Source: Algoriphagus vanfongensis DSM 17529 (GTDB lineage: Bacteria > Bacteroidota > Bacteroidia > Cytophagales > Cyclobacteriaceae). Taken from it: a stretch of DNA of 64,000 nucleotides. Below, in pieces: positions 53,114-62,473 of the stretch (its first letter is position 1; every line of letters begins with the position of its first letter). A program made the position numbers and the translations under genes. The notes under the pieces were generated by a model. That model worked only from the letters and a program-made list of their open reading frames with translations, was not told the DNA's origin and searched no databases. The stretch covers positions 248,001-312,000 of the forward strand of contig NZ_AUBX01000011.1 of the NCBI RefSeq assembly GCF_000429465.1, in the 5' to 3' direction.

Positions 53114-54424
53114 ATGGAAAATGAAAAACTAATCGTAGGACTGGATATCGGGACTACAAAGATTTGTGCCATTGTGGGTCGCAAAAATGAATACGGAAAA
53201 CTAGAAGTTCTCGGGATGGGTAAGGCTGTCTCAGACGGAGTAGACCGTGGAGTGGTGACCAACATTGACAAGACAGTTCATGCGATCCAAAAAGCAGTGG
53301 AAGACGCTTCCGATATGGCAGAGGTGGAGATTGGTGAGGTGATCGTCGGCATAGCGGGACAGCATATCCAAAGCAAGATTCAGAGTGGAAGTATCATGCG
53401 CTCTCCTACCGATGATGAGATCACGGTGGAGGATGTGAGAAGGCTTTCCTCAGAGATGGAAAATATCTTGGTTCCTCCCGGTAACAGAATCATTCACGTG
53501 ATGCCTCAGGACTACACCGTTGACTATGAAGGTGGAATCAAGGATCCTGTAGGCATGTCTGGACAGCGATTGGAAGCTGATTTCCATATCATCACCGCCC
53601 AGACTACCGCGATCAATAACATCAATCGATGTGTCAGAAGAGCAGAATTGACTTCCAAGCAGTTGATTTTAGAGCCTTTGGCCAGTTCGCTTTCCGTACT
53701 CAGTGATGAAGAAAAAGAAGCAGGTGTTTGCCTCGTGGATATCGGTGGCGGTACGACCGACATTGCGATTTTCTACGAAAATATTATCCGTCATACCGCT
53801 GTGATTCCTTTGGGAGGAAATATCATCACCAAAGACATCAAAGAAGGCTGTATGGTGATGCAAAACCAAGCTGAATTGCTGAAAACCAGATTTGGAAAAG
53901 CAATCGCTGAAGAAGCTAACCCTAACGAAATCGTATCTATTCCTGGTTTGAGAAATAGACCTCCGAAAGAAATCTCAATCAGAAATCTTGCTTCAATTAT
54001 TCAGGCGAGAATGGAGGAGATCATCGAGATCGTCCAAAACGAAATCATGCAAAGCGGTCATTACAAAAAGCTGGCTGGGGGAATTGTGATCACCGGTGGT
54101 GGGTCTCAGTTGCAATTTATTTCTCAGCTATTCGAATACATGACAGGCTTGGATACCCGCATCGGCTATCCAAATGAGCACTTGGGCAAATCAGTAATCG
54201 AAGAAGTCAAAAGTCCAATGTATGCCACCTCAGTAGGTTTGGTGTTGGCAGGCTTCAAAGCTTTGGATGATAGGGATAACATCTACAATAACCGAGTGGC
54301 CAACTCTGGAGTACAGATCAGCCAGCCAAGAAAAGAATTTAATCCAAAAGACATTTTCCGAAATATCGGGGACCGGCTGAAAAGCATCATCCACGATGAT
54401 ATAGGAGACGATACTAATTACTAG
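53114..54424 (+). CDS. ftsA: Cell division protein FtsA
   Basis: Actin-like protein of 436 residues that anchors FtsZ to the membrane. The start ENEKLIVGLDIGTTKICAIV, the SHS2 (1C) domain, and the phosphate-2 loop VCLVDIGGGTTDIAIF are clear. The C-terminal end (FRNIGDRLKSIIHDDIGDD) can form an amphipathic membrane helix. ATG 53114 is used; the TTG at 53090 would overlap ftsQ. ftsZ follows after 96 bases. Confidence 0.96.
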   Translation: MENEKLIVGLDIGTTKICAIVGRKNEYGKLEVLGMGKAVSDGVDRGVVTNIDKTVHAIQKAVEDASDMAEVEIGEVIVGIAGQHIQSKIQSGSIMRSPTDDEITVEDVRRLSSEMENILVPPGNRIIHVMPQDYTVDYEGGIKDPVGMSGQRLEADFHIITAQTTAINNINRCVRRAELTSKQLILEPLASSLSVLSDEEKEAGVCLVDIGGGTTDIAIFYENIIRHTAVIPLGGNIITKDIKEGCMVMQNQAELLKTRFGKAIAEEANPNEIVSIPGLRNRPPKEISIRNLASIIQARMEEIIEIVQNEIMQSGHYKKLAGGIVITGGGSQLQFISQLFEYMTGLDTRIGYPNEHLGKSVIEEVKSPMYATSVGLVLAGFKALDDRDNIYNNRVANSGVQISQPRKEFNPKDIFRNIGDRLKSIIHDDIGDDTNY

Positions 54425-54520
54425 GGCTTATGATTGGGGGAGATAATTGGCCTTGCTACTTATTTCCCTGATTTTCCCCTTTACTCAAAAACAGAAAACT
54501 AGTTCACCAAATAAATAAAT

Positions 54521-56224
54521 ATGTCAGATAACATGAAAGATTACAGATTCGACCTTCCGAAGAATCAAAAGTCAATTATCAAAGTAATTGGCGTAGGTGG
54601 TGGTGGCTCCAATGCCGTCAACCACATGTTTAGCCAAGGGATCAAAGACGTGGAGTTTGTGGTAGTCAATACCGACGCTCAAGCTTTGAAATCCAGTCCA
54701 GTACCACTTAGACTTCAGTTGGGTGCCAACTTAACCGAAGGCCTAGGTGCAGGAGCCAATCCTGAGCAAGGAAAAAATGCTGCGATTGAGTCTCAGGACG
54801 AGATCAGAGAGCTTTTGGCAGACAACACCAAAATGGTATTTATCACAGCTGGAATGGGTGGCGGAACCGGTACCGGTGCAGCACCGATCATCGCCAAAAT
54901 CGCCAAAGAACTCAATATCCTGACCGTGGGTATCGTGACTGCTCCATTTATGTTTGAGGGTAGAAAAAAGATGACCGTGGCTCAAAACGGGATCGAAGCT
55001 TTGCGTGAAAGCTGTGATACTGTCTTGGTGATTCTGAATGACAAGTTGAGAGAGATCTATGGCAACTTGGCCATCAGAACAGCCTTTGGTAAGGCTGATG
55101 ATATCTTGACAACAGCTGCGAAGTCAATCGCAGAGATCATCACAATCCATCAGGATGTCAACGTTGATTTTGAGGATGTAAAGACAGTCATGAAAGACGC
55201 CGGAGCTGCAGTGATGGGCTCTTCTACAGAAGAAGGCGAAGGACGTGCGATCCGCGCTGCCGGAGCGGCTATTTCTTCTCCTTTGCTAAACAATGTCGAT
55301 ATCAAAGGCGCTCAGAAAATTCTTCTTTCCATCATGTCAGGCGAGGACGAAGAACTGTCTATGGATGAGTTGAGCGAGATCACTGAATACATCCAAGAGA
55401 AAGCGGGTGACAATGCGGAAGTGATCTTTGGCCAAGGAATTGATCAGGAACTAGGCTCTGCGATCCGTGTAACTGTCATCGCTACAGGTTTTGAAATGGA
55501 TAAATTGGCGGGTGCCAATACCAAGCCTGAAGTGCAAGCAGCACCTCAGCCCGTGGCCGCACCTGTTGAAGCAGTGAAGCCTGCTCCAGCTCCCGAAGAG
55601 GAAGTCAAAACGGTGATCAACTTGGACTCAGGTAAGTCTGAGAAAGTGAAAGAAGAGCCGATCAGTAATGGAACAACATTTGTTTTCAGCACCCCGACTC
55701 CAAAAGCGCCAGTTCAGCCAGCTGCTCCACAGCCTGAAGCGGTGAATCCTGAGCCTACTCCTGCAAAGCAAGAGCCGGAGCAAGAAGTAGAAAAGCCAAG
55801 ACAGGAAACGTTCACGTTTGATTTTACCAATCGCGCTGAGAAGAAGCAAGAGGTAAAGCCATCACAGCCGGAGAAGATCGTGCATGACCTATATGAAGAG
55901 GAGCCAGAAGAGCAAAAAGCACCTGAGCCAGTAGCAGAGCAGGAGCCGGTAAAACCAGCTTATGCCAATGACTACTATGAGCAGATGAAGCAAAAGGCGA
56001 TTCAGAGAGCTCATGAGAGATTTCAAAAGCTAAAAGGAACACGTTCATTCAATCCGACTCCGGAAGAGTTGAAAGAAAAGATGGAAGTGCCAGCTTACAT
56101 GAGAAAAAACATCACGCTCAATGAGCCTGCGCATAGTTCTGAAAACAACATCAGCAAGTTCAATGTCAGTGATGACAATGAAATCCTAGGAAACAACAGA
56201 TTTTTGCATGACAATGTGGACTAA
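54521..56224 (+). CDS. ftsZ: Cell division protein FtsZ with long linker
   Basis: Tubulin-like GTPase of 567 residues that forms the Z ring. The GTP-binding core is at residues 18-325 with the tubulin signature GGGTGTGA at 113-120. A long Pro/Glu/Ala-rich linker of about 180 residues follows, giving a protein much longer than the E. coli FtsZ (383). The tail has the conserved VPAYMRKN peptide but then continues another 40 residues or so to NNRFLHDNVD, a style common in Bacteroidota. ATG 54521 fits; ATG 54533 is an alternative. It is the last gene of the dcw cluster and is convergent with the reductase gene, 3 bases apart. Confidence 0.97.
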   Translation: MSDNMKDYRFDLPKNQKSIIKVIGVGGGGSNAVNHMFSQGIKDVEFVVVNTDAQALKSSPVPLRLQLGANLTEGLGAGANPEQGKNAAIESQDEIRELLADNTKMVFITAGMGGGTGTGAAPIIAKIAKELNILTVGIVTAPFMFEGRKKMTVAQNGIEALRESCDTVLVILNDKLREIYGNLAIRTAFGKADDILTTAAKSIAEIITIHQDVNVDFEDVKTVMKDAGAAVMGSSTEEGEGRAIRAAGAAISSPLLNNVDIKGAQKILLSIMSGEDEELSMDELSEITEYIQEKAGDNAEVIFGQGIDQELGSAIRVTVIATGFEMDKLAGANTKPEVQAAPQPVAAPVEAVKPAPAPEEEVKTVINLDSGKSEKVKEEPISNGTTFVFSTPTPKAPVQPAAPQPEAVNPEPTPAKQEPEQEVEKPRQETFTFDFTNRAEKKQEVKPSQPEKIVHDLYEEEPEEQKAPEPVAEQEPVKPAYANDYYEQMKQKAIQRAHERFQKLKGTRSFNPTPEELKEKMEVPAYMRKNITLNEPAHSSENNISKFNVSDDNEILGNNRFLHDNVD

Positions 56225-56227
56225 GTC

Positions 56228-56752
56228 CTAAAAGTCAAGCAACATCTCTGCTTGGGTATGTAGTAGTTCTGAATACAACCTGTTGGTGAGCAGGTTATCT
56301 GACATATTCTGCTCTATTTTAGCCAGTTTTGGCTTGAGAGCAAGAACATGCATGCCCAGGTAATGGAATATGTCGGTGAGGTGGCTCAAAGCGATGCCAC
56401 CTCCGCCGATACCAGATGAAAGGCCGACTAGTGCGGCCTTTTTATTTTTAAACGTATTGGGGTAGGTCATCCCGTCGATAAAAGTTTTCAATACTCCCGG
56501 GAAAGAGCCATTATATTCCGGTACGATGAAGACAAACTTTTTTCCGGAGGCAATTCGCTTGTGAAAAGCATTGTAGCTTTCGTTTTTCCCATTGTTGTCA
56601 TAAAGCGCCGTATGGATAAAGTCTCCAGGCAAATCCTCCAACTCCAATATTTCTGACTCAGCTCCTTTGCTAAGGAGAATTTCCTGATAGGTTTCAGCTA
56701 GTATTTTGGAGACGGAATTGGGACGGTTGGTGCCGACGATGATCTTGATCAT
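56228..56752 (-). CDS. NADPH-dependent FMN reductase family protein
   Basis: Flavodoxin-like protein of 174 residues. FMN contacts are seen in the N-terminal VGTNRPNSVSKI (residues 6-17) and in VPEYNGSFPGVLKTFID (about 77-93). Such enzymes reduce flavin, quinone or azo compounds; the true substrate is unknown. It faces the end of ftsZ and is divergent from the purine phosphorylase gene. Confidence 0.87.
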   Translation of the reverse strand: MIKIIVGTNRPNSVSKILAETYQEILLSKGAESEILELEDLPGDFIHTALYDNNGKNESYNAFHKRIASGKKFVFIVPEYNGSFPGVLKTFIDGMTYPNTFKNKKAALVGLSSGIGGGGIALSHLTDIFHYLGMHVLALKPKLAKIEQNMSDNLLTNRLYSELLHTQAEMLLDF

Positions 56753-56795
56753 TTGAATATTTTTGGAGAAAGGGAACCCTTCCTGTACACGAAAG

Positions 56796-56825
56796 TTCTA
56801 AGATAGAGCAATATTAATATCTTTG
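56796..56825 (+). promoter_or_regulatory. Promoter of the purine phosphorylase gene
   Basis: TATCTTTG (56818-56825) matches TAnnTTTG; TTC at 56796-56798, 19 bases upstream, is a one-mismatch -33. Transcription should start near 56830, about 16 bases before the ATG. Confidence 0.5.
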
Positions 56826-56845
56826 TTTGAAAGCATTTTTACTCT

Positions 56846-57664
56846 ATGAATTATCTTACTCAAATCACCGAAGCAGCCCAATTTCTGAAAAATCTCTATT
56901 CTGGAAGTCCTGAAAACCTCATCATCTTGGGGACAGGACTCGGGAAATTGGGAGATCATATTCAGATCGAGTTCGAGGTCGACTATGCCGAAATTCCTCA
57001 TTTCCCTATCTCTACGGTAGAGAGTCACTCCGGCAAATTGATCTTTGGTACGCTGTCTGGCAAAAAGGTAGTCGCCATGAAAGGACGCTTTCATTATTAT
57101 GAGGGCTACAGCATGAAGCAGGTGACATTTCCAGTCAGAGTCATGCGAGCTCTTGGTGCCAAACGGCTGATTGTTTCCAATGCTTGCGGAGGACTCAATC
57201 CTGCTCAGGAAGTCGGCGATGTGATGCTGATATCAGATCATATTGATTTATTTCCAGAAAATCCCCTTCGAGGCGTTCATCCGGAAGAATTTGGGCCGAG
57301 GTTTCCCGATATGAGTGAGGCATATTCTTCCAGATTGATCGAGTTGGCGCTTGAGATAGGAGAGCAAATGGGAGTAAAGCTACATACTGGAGTATATGCA
57401 GGAGTGACTGGGCCTAACTTGGAGACAAAAGCTGAATACAAGTACTTGCGGATCATTGGAGCAGATGCGGTAGGGATGAGCACAGTGCCTGAGGTCATTG
57501 TAGCCAATCAGGCAGGAATGGAAGTCTTTGGACTGTCTGCAATCACTGACTTGGGAGTAGAAGGTAAAATCAAGAAAATAGACATAGCAGACGTGCTCCG
57601 AGCATCTGCTGTCGCAGAACCGGTAATGGCCCGAGTGATTCAGGAGCTTTTAGCCAGAATATGA
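56846..57664 (+). CDS. Purine nucleoside phosphorylase
   Basis: Trimeric-type purine nucleoside phosphorylase of 272 residues that cleaves inosine or guanosine with phosphate. The phosphate site GTGLGKLGD (residues 29-37), GRFHYYEGYS (about 74-83), SNACGGLNP (111-119), TGPNLETKAEY and GMSTVPEVIVA are all intact. It probably stands as a single gene; a weak hairpin (CTCAG / CTGAG then T5) lies after it near 57717. Confidence 0.95.
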   Translation: MNYLTQITEAAQFLKNLYSGSPENLIILGTGLGKLGDHIQIEFEVDYAEIPHFPISTVESHSGKLIFGTLSGKKVVAMKGRFHYYEGYSMKQVTFPVRVMRALGAKRLIVSNACGGLNPAQEVGDVMLISDHIDLFPENPLRGVHPEEFGPRFPDMSEAYSSRLIELALEIGEQMGVKLHTGVYAGVTGPNLETKAEYKYLRIIGADAVGMSTVPEVIVANQAGMEVFGLSAITDLGVEGKIKKIDIADVLRASAVAEPVMARVIQELLARI

Positions 57665-57771
57665 GTCGGTCAGCCGTATAAATTTCCTCCTACTATCCGA
57701 TTATAAAAAAAGTGGTTCTCAGCTCCTGAGTTTTTGTATTTTCGGGATTCACTAGTTCTAACCCAAAACCT

Positions 57772-58506
57772 ATGAAATTGAAAATTATCCTTTCTGGATT
57801 TATCCTGTTCTTTAGCTTGACCTTCATGGCTTCGGCTCAGCAGTTTCGTGCACTTGTATTCAGCAAGACTGCGGGATTTCGTCACCAATCCATCCCTGAG
57901 ATGGTTTCTGCACTCAAAAGTCTAGGAAGAGCGCAGGGATTTGGTGTCTATGCTACGGAAGATGCTGGGGCTTTTACCGACGAAAATCTTGAAAAATACG
58001 ATGTGGTCATTTTGGCCTCTACTACTGGGACGATCCTTAATGAGGAGCAGAAGGCTGCTTTTCAAAGATTTGTGCAAAGTGGAAAAGGAGTGGTAGGGAT
58101 CCACTCTGCTACAGATACGGAATACGAATGGCCTTGGTACAATAAAATGATCGGAGCATACTTCCTGACCCATCCGGCCCAGCAGACCTTGCGCCTAGAA
58201 GTAGTGGATCAAAACCACCCGGCTACCTGGCACCTGCCTAAAAACTGGATGTGGTACGATGAGCTGTATGAGTTCAGAGATATCAACCCTGATATCAATG
58301 TGCTGATCAAAGCTGATGAAAGCACCTACAAGCCAGCCAAAGGGAATGGAGAAAACCATCCGATGGCTTGGTACCATGAGTTTGACGGTGGTCGTGTCTT
58401 CTATACCGCGCTGGGACATGTGGAGTCTGCATTCCAGGATGCTGATTTTATGAAGCATCTGAATGGGGGCATTTGGTATGCCGCTACCGGTGAGCCCATG
58501 AATTAA
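57772..58506 (+). CDS. ThuA-like domain protein, exported
   Basis: Type 1 glutamine amidotransferase-like (ThuA) protein of 244 residues with a signal peptide (MKLKIILSGFILFFSLTFMASAQ), so periplasmic or secreted. The core starts RALVFSKTAGFRHQSIPEM and includes GVVGIHSATDTEYEWPWY and GRVFYTALGHVESAF. The family occurs with sugar-modifying enzymes in Bacteroidota, and ThuA of rhizobia acts in trehalose use; the activity here is unknown. Confidence 0.87.
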   Translation: MKLKIILSGFILFFSLTFMASAQQFRALVFSKTAGFRHQSIPEMVSALKSLGRAQGFGVYATEDAGAFTDENLEKYDVVILASTTGTILNEEQKAAFQRFVQSGKGVVGIHSATDTEYEWPWYNKMIGAYFLTHPAQQTLRLEVVDQNHPATWHLPKNWMWYDELYEFRDINPDINVLIKADESTYKPAKGNGENHPMAWYHEFDGGRVFYTALGHVESAFQDADFMKHLNGGIWYAATGEPMN

Positions 58507-58520
58507 TCCAAAAAGGATTT

Positions 58521-58528
58521 TACCTTTG
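58521..58528 (+). promoter_or_regulatory. -7 element of the NifU-type gene
   Basis: TACCTTTG matches TAnnTTTG. No TTG lies at the -33 position. Predicted start near 58533, leader about 46 bases. Confidence 0.4.
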
Positions 58529-58578
58529 CAGGAACTATTACGCCTGCTTAGGGTTTAATTCAAAAAACGTACAGACTG

Positions 58579-59160
58579 ATGCTAAAAGCACAAGCGAAAC
58601 CGGTTCACCTCTACATGGAGGCAAATCCCAATCCCAATTCACTGAAGTTTGTAGCCAATTTCATGCTCGTCGAGGATGGATTGAGCTTTGACTATCCAGA
58701 TGAGAAAAGCACTGAAAACAGTCCTTTGGCTAAAGAATTGTTCAATTTTGCGGCTGTTCAGCGGGTGTTTATCGCTTCTAACTTTGTGACAGTGACCAAG
58801 TCGGAAGAGGTAGAATGGCCTGAAATACAAAGTGTCATCCGAGATCATATCAAAGGCTATCTTGAGGCAGGCAAGAGCCCAGTTCAGGCTAGCTTTGACA
58901 AGGATCCTCTTTTTGATGAAAACGATTCGGAGACGGTCAAAAAAATCAAAGGAATCTTGGATGAGTACATTCGGCCAGCCGTTGAGCAAGACGGAGGGGC
59001 AATTGTTTTTCATTCATTCAAGGACGGAATTGTGAAAGTATTGCTTCAAGGCTCCTGCTCAGGATGCCCATCCAGTACGATCACTCTGAAGGCCGGAATC
59101 CAAAACCTACTCACCCGTATGCTTCCTGAAGTGAAGGAAGTAGAGGCAGAAGGCATTTGA
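58579..59160 (+). CDS. NifU-type iron-sulphur scaffold protein
   Basis: Protein of 193 residues with an N-terminal Nfu_N domain (EANPNPNSLKFVANFML at about 14-30) and a C-terminal NifU-like domain with the cluster-binding CSGC motif (C160, C163, in LLQGSCSGCPSSTITLKAGI). It carries and delivers iron-sulphur clusters. The DUF3810 gene follows 6 bases later on the same strand. Confidence 0.93.
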   Translation: MLKAQAKPVHLYMEANPNPNSLKFVANFMLVEDGLSFDYPDEKSTENSPLAKELFNFAAVQRVFIASNFVTVTKSEEVEWPEIQSVIRDHIKGYLEAGKSPVQASFDKDPLFDENDSETVKKIKGILDEYIRPAVEQDGGAIVFHSFKDGIVKVLLQGSCSGCPSSTITLKAGIQNLLTRMLPEVKEVEAEGI

Positions 59161-59166
59161 TTTTCT

Positions 59167-60240
59167 ATGGGTAAAAAGGACTGGTCGTGGACGATTTTAG
59201 GGCTGTTGGTCCTAGGTATTCGTTGGATTGCGTCTGATCACCCAGAGGCTACAGATGAGATTTATTCCAGAAAATTCTTTCCGGTCATCCGGAATGTAAT
59301 CGACATGACGCTAGGGAATCTTCCATTCCCTAGCGTTTATATTTTTATCCTGTCCGTATTGCTGCTATTGGGGCTTTTTATCAGGAGATTTTTAAAAAAA
59401 CATGGTTGGAAGCCCAAACTGTTTTTTACCTTACGGTCTTTGTTGAATGCTGCCGGAGCCTTAGTATTCTTTTTTTTGGTTTTGTGGGGATTCAATTATC
59501 AGCGAACTCCAATTTTTCAGCAGTTGTCTCTGACTCCCGTAGCACTGAATCTAGAGCAGGTAGAATCGGAGATTTTGATCACCCAGCGCTTATTGGTTCA
59601 GTCCCGCAGCTTGATTTCACAAGATACGTCTGCTATTGTTGGGATTATTTCTTATCAAGATCTCGAAAGAGTAGTGAGATCTAATATGGGCGAAAACCTG
59701 GATATGCTGGGGCTTAACTTTACAGGGAAGCCGAGAACGAAACAATTTCCGCCACCGGGTTTTATGAGGCGAATGGGGATTTTGGGGATATATTTCCCAT
59801 ACACAGGGGAAAGTTATATAGATCCCTCTCTTCATCCTCTGGAGCAGCCGTTCACAGTGGCGCATGAGATGGCGCACAGTTATGGAGTGACTGATGAGGG
59901 AGAGGCGAATTTCATTGCTTGGGTGATTTGTTCCAATTCCGAAGACCCATTGCTGCGGTACTCAGCTCACTTGAGGTTGCTATTGTATCAGATACGGGAT
60001 TATTACCGGATGGATCCAGATCGCTACAAGATTTGGCTGAAAACCTTGGAGCCGGGGGTTCTCAACGATATTCGGTCTATTCAGGAAGAAAGTGAAAAAT
60101 ATCAGGCTTTTTCGATCGAGTTGAGCCGGAAGACAAATGATCTTTTCTTAAAAACACAGGGAGTCAAAGCTGGAATCAACAGCTATCAGCAGCTGCCCAA
60201 GTTGGCATATGCTTGGCGTCAAAGGATGGGCGGCCACTGA
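59167..60240 (+). CDS. DUF3810 membrane-bound putative metallopeptidase
   Basis: Protein of 357 residues with three N-terminal membrane helices (about 10-25, 56-76, 90-112) and a soluble region with the zinc-protease signature VAHEMAHSYG (HEMAH) followed by DEGEANFIAW, giving a third ligand. This is the DUF3810 family, common in Bacteroidota and of unknown substrate. It follows the NifU-type gene by 6 bases, probably in one mRNA. Confidence 0.88.
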   Translation: MGKKDWSWTILGLLVLGIRWIASDHPEATDEIYSRKFFPVIRNVIDMTLGNLPFPSVYIFILSVLLLLGLFIRRFLKKHGWKPKLFFTLRSLLNAAGALVFFFLVLWGFNYQRTPIFQQLSLTPVALNLEQVESEILITQRLLVQSRSLISQDTSAIVGIISYQDLERVVRSNMGENLDMLGLNFTGKPRTKQFPPPGFMRRMGILGIYFPYTGESYIDPSLHPLEQPFTVAHEMAHSYGVTDEGEANFIAWVICSNSEDPLLRYSAHLRLLLYQIRDYYRMDPDRYKIWLKTLEPGVLNDIRSIQEESEKYQAFSIELSRKTNDLFLKTQGVKAGINSYQQLPKLAYAWRQRMGGH

Positions 60241-60447
60241 TTTTTTAAATATAAAGGGATTAGACCTTGGTGTTAACGACATTTTTTTGAAACTTAAAAC
60301 TTTCAATGTCTTAGGTTTAAGTTGTTGATTTTAAGCTAGGTGGTCGGTGGGGGAGATGAGTGAGCCTTTTGTTTGAAACTTGACGATACAGTTAGTCAGT
60401 AATTCAAGTTCTTTTTTTAAATCCTGAAATCTCAAACTTTATTTATC

Positions 60448-61458
60448 ATGCTTTCACTGATTTCAAAGTTTTCGACTTGTGTTTTTCTATTCCTTTGTAC
60501 GCAGGCTGTGGATTCCCCAAAACCTCCGAGTGAGGATGTGTCTTCTAAGAGAGATCTGAAAGAAGATGAGCTGAATACCGATGGGTTATACTTTGCTGAA
60601 TTTTATGATTACATCTATCGTGGGCACTTTGAACATGTCGAGCTTGCCAAGGATAGTCAGATTTTTCTCATGATTTATTCCAAATACCTTAGGACATTTG
60701 GTGCTGCATGTCCTACAAACTTGCCGGATAATAAGGTGGAAATTATGGATCTGATTTGCGTGAGGGAAGAAGTGACCACTGAAAATGGCATGGAAGTGAG
60801 CAGAGTTTGTGTGGAATATGAGGCTGTAGGAAGTGGGATATTTGCTGACCCAGAGATGTATCAGACTCAGCTCCAAATGGAAAAGGAGCATGCGATGAAT
60901 ATTTTTTCAACCACCTTGGAGGAAATGACCAATCCTAACTCCATCGGTAACTCACTGGATAAAGTGCATCAGGCAAAAGGTCTAGTAGGGGATATGAATG
61001 TTTTCTTTAACCTTAACCCATGTAATGCTTCCGCTTTGGAGAGGTTTGCAACTAATCTGAGAAGTTTTGCATCGGGGAGGGCTCCTGAGCGACTGGAAAC
61101 AATCAGCAAATACCAACAAATGAAGAAGGATGGCGGGCCTACGGGCCCCCAGGATTTTAAAAGGTTGTTGGATGAGCTTGTAGCGGATCAAGCTAGAACT
61201 TGGGCATTCAATAGGTATGAAAAAGGAAGTATAAGTGGAGTAAGAGTTCAGGGAAATGATAATCAGGGAAGACCTACAGCTATTCAGGCAGATTATAAGT
61301 TTTCTGGTTTTATGGGAAATAGTCAGGGTTGGGCTCGTGTAATTTTTAAAAATGGACTACCTGATTGCATTGTGTTTTATGATTTTCCAGATAATTGCAA
61401 AACACCGAATAGTAGTATTGTAGCCTCATATGCCAACGGAGATTATCAGATGAAATAA
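60448..61458 (+). CDS. Unknown secreted protein
   Basis: Protein of 336 residues, not recognised. A short signal peptide (LISKFSTCVFLFLCTQA) is followed by a polar region with six cysteines (in AACPTN, DLICVR, SRVCVEY, LNPCNAS, LPDCIVF, DNCKTP), an even number that would allow three disulphides outside the cytoplasm. A helical middle (130-260) is followed by a beta-rich C-terminus. It is a single gene; the 207 bases upstream are AT-rich with no clear promoter. Its stop lies 3 bases from the EamA gene on the other strand. Confidence 0.7.
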   Translation: MLSLISKFSTCVFLFLCTQAVDSPKPPSEDVSSKRDLKEDELNTDGLYFAEFYDYIYRGHFEHVELAKDSQIFLMIYSKYLRTFGAACPTNLPDNKVEIMDLICVREEVTTENGMEVSRVCVEYEAVGSGIFADPEMYQTQLQMEKEHAMNIFSTTLEEMTNPNSIGNSLDKVHQAKGLVGDMNVFFNLNPCNASALERFATNLRSFASGRAPERLETISKYQQMKKDGGPTGPQDFKRLLDELVADQARTWAFNRYEKGSISGVRVQGNDNQGRPTAIQADYKFSGFMGNSQGWARVIFKNGLPDCIVFYDFPDNCKTPNSSIVASYANGDYQMK

Positions 61459-61461
61459 TAC

Positions 61462-62376
61462 CTAGGATTTTATTGTGGGTTTTTTACGATTGCCTACCCA
61501 GACACCGAAGATGACTGCAGCAAAACCTAAATAATGACTCCATAGGAGAACTTCTCCGTCCCAAACACCCCAGAGAATCGCAACTATCGGAATCAAATAA
61601 GTCACCGAACTGGCGAAAATCGGACTGGCTGTCTTGACTAGCATGTTGAATAAAATCAATGCCAAGGCAGTGCCCAAGATCCCCAAAAGACTCACGTAGC
61701 CAAAGGCTTGCCAAGCGCCGGGCACATTGGCGAGTTTATAGGCAAACTGAGTGCCTGCCATCAAGTAGATCAGAGCAAGAGGCAATACCATCAAGAGGGA
61801 AATGGCGGTTATTTCCACCGGTTTGAGTTCGACGAATCGATACTTAATCAGGTTGAGGTTGAATCCATAGCAGGTGCATGCTAAAATCACAAAAAGAGCA
61901 TAAGCATTGAAGCCTTGTAGAGAGCCGATATTGACTCCGTCTTTGACCAAAACCAAAACGCTGACTCCCAAAAATGCAATGGCCAAACCGAAGGCGTTTT
62001 GTCGGGTGATCTTTGATCCAAAGAAAATCCAACCCACCAAGACCACAAATAGTGGAGTGAGTGCATTCAAGACCCCGGTCAAGGAACTGGAAAGCTGAGT
62101 TTGAGCTTTTGCAAAAAGAAATGCAGGAATAAAGCTTCCCACTAATCCCACCAAAATGAGGTTTTGGATTTGAATACTCGTTAGTTTTTTGACCTTGGGA
62201 AGGGAAAGCGGCAAAAGGAAGGTAGCCGCGGCCACGATTCGATAGGCGCCAAGTTCTCCGGGGGAAAAGATAACCAAGCCTCTTTTGATCAAAATAAAGG
62301 AACTTCCCCAGATCAAAGCGAGGATGAGGAGGTAGGTCCAGTTAGTGAGGCTGTTTTCAGAATTTGCATTCGCCAT
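61462..62376 (-). CDS. EamA/DMT-family transporter
   Basis: Ten-helix drug/metabolite transporter of 304 residues with two EamA repeats. The repeat starts are typical: LLILALIWGSSFILIKRGL (about 16-34) and, in the second half, ACTCYGFNLNLIKYRFVEL. Each repeat contains a conserved TSLLNA/P-like segment (SSLTGVLNALTPLFVVLVGW). The substrate is unknown. Confidence 0.9.
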   Translation of the reverse strand: MANANSENSLTNWTYLLILALIWGSSFILIKRGLVIFSPGELGAYRIVAAATFLLPLSLPKVKKLTSIQIQNLILVGLVGSFIPAFLFAKAQTQLSSSLTGVLNALTPLFVVLVGWIFFGSKITRQNAFGLAIAFLGVSVLVLVKDGVNIGSLQGFNAYALFVILACTCYGFNLNLIKYRFVELKPVEITAISLLMVLPLALIYLMAGTQFAYKLANVPGAWQAFGYVSLLGILGTALALILFNMLVKTASPIFASSVTYLIPIVAILWGVWDGEVLLWSHYLGFAAVIFGVWVGNRKKPTIKS

Positions 62377-62431
62377 TCCAAAAGAGTTTAGGTCTTAGGC
62401 AAAAGAAGCAAATTCGGATTAGAAATGTTCC

Positions 62432-62470
62432 AAAAAAATGATGGCCTTGGAAATTTTTCCAAGGCCATTT
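62432..62470 (-). terminator. Terminator of dusB
   Basis: 12-bp perfect stem (ATGGCCTTGGAA / TTCCAAGGCCAT) with a 4-base loop. Seven A precede it on the plus strand, forming the T tract for minus-strand transcription. Confidence 0.85.
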
Positions 62471-62473
62471 GAT

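Noticed and set aside
57700..57735. CTCAG / CTGAG hairpin with T5 after the purine phosphorylase gene
   Set aside because: A 5-bp stem with a 3-base loop is too weak to list as a terminator with confidence.
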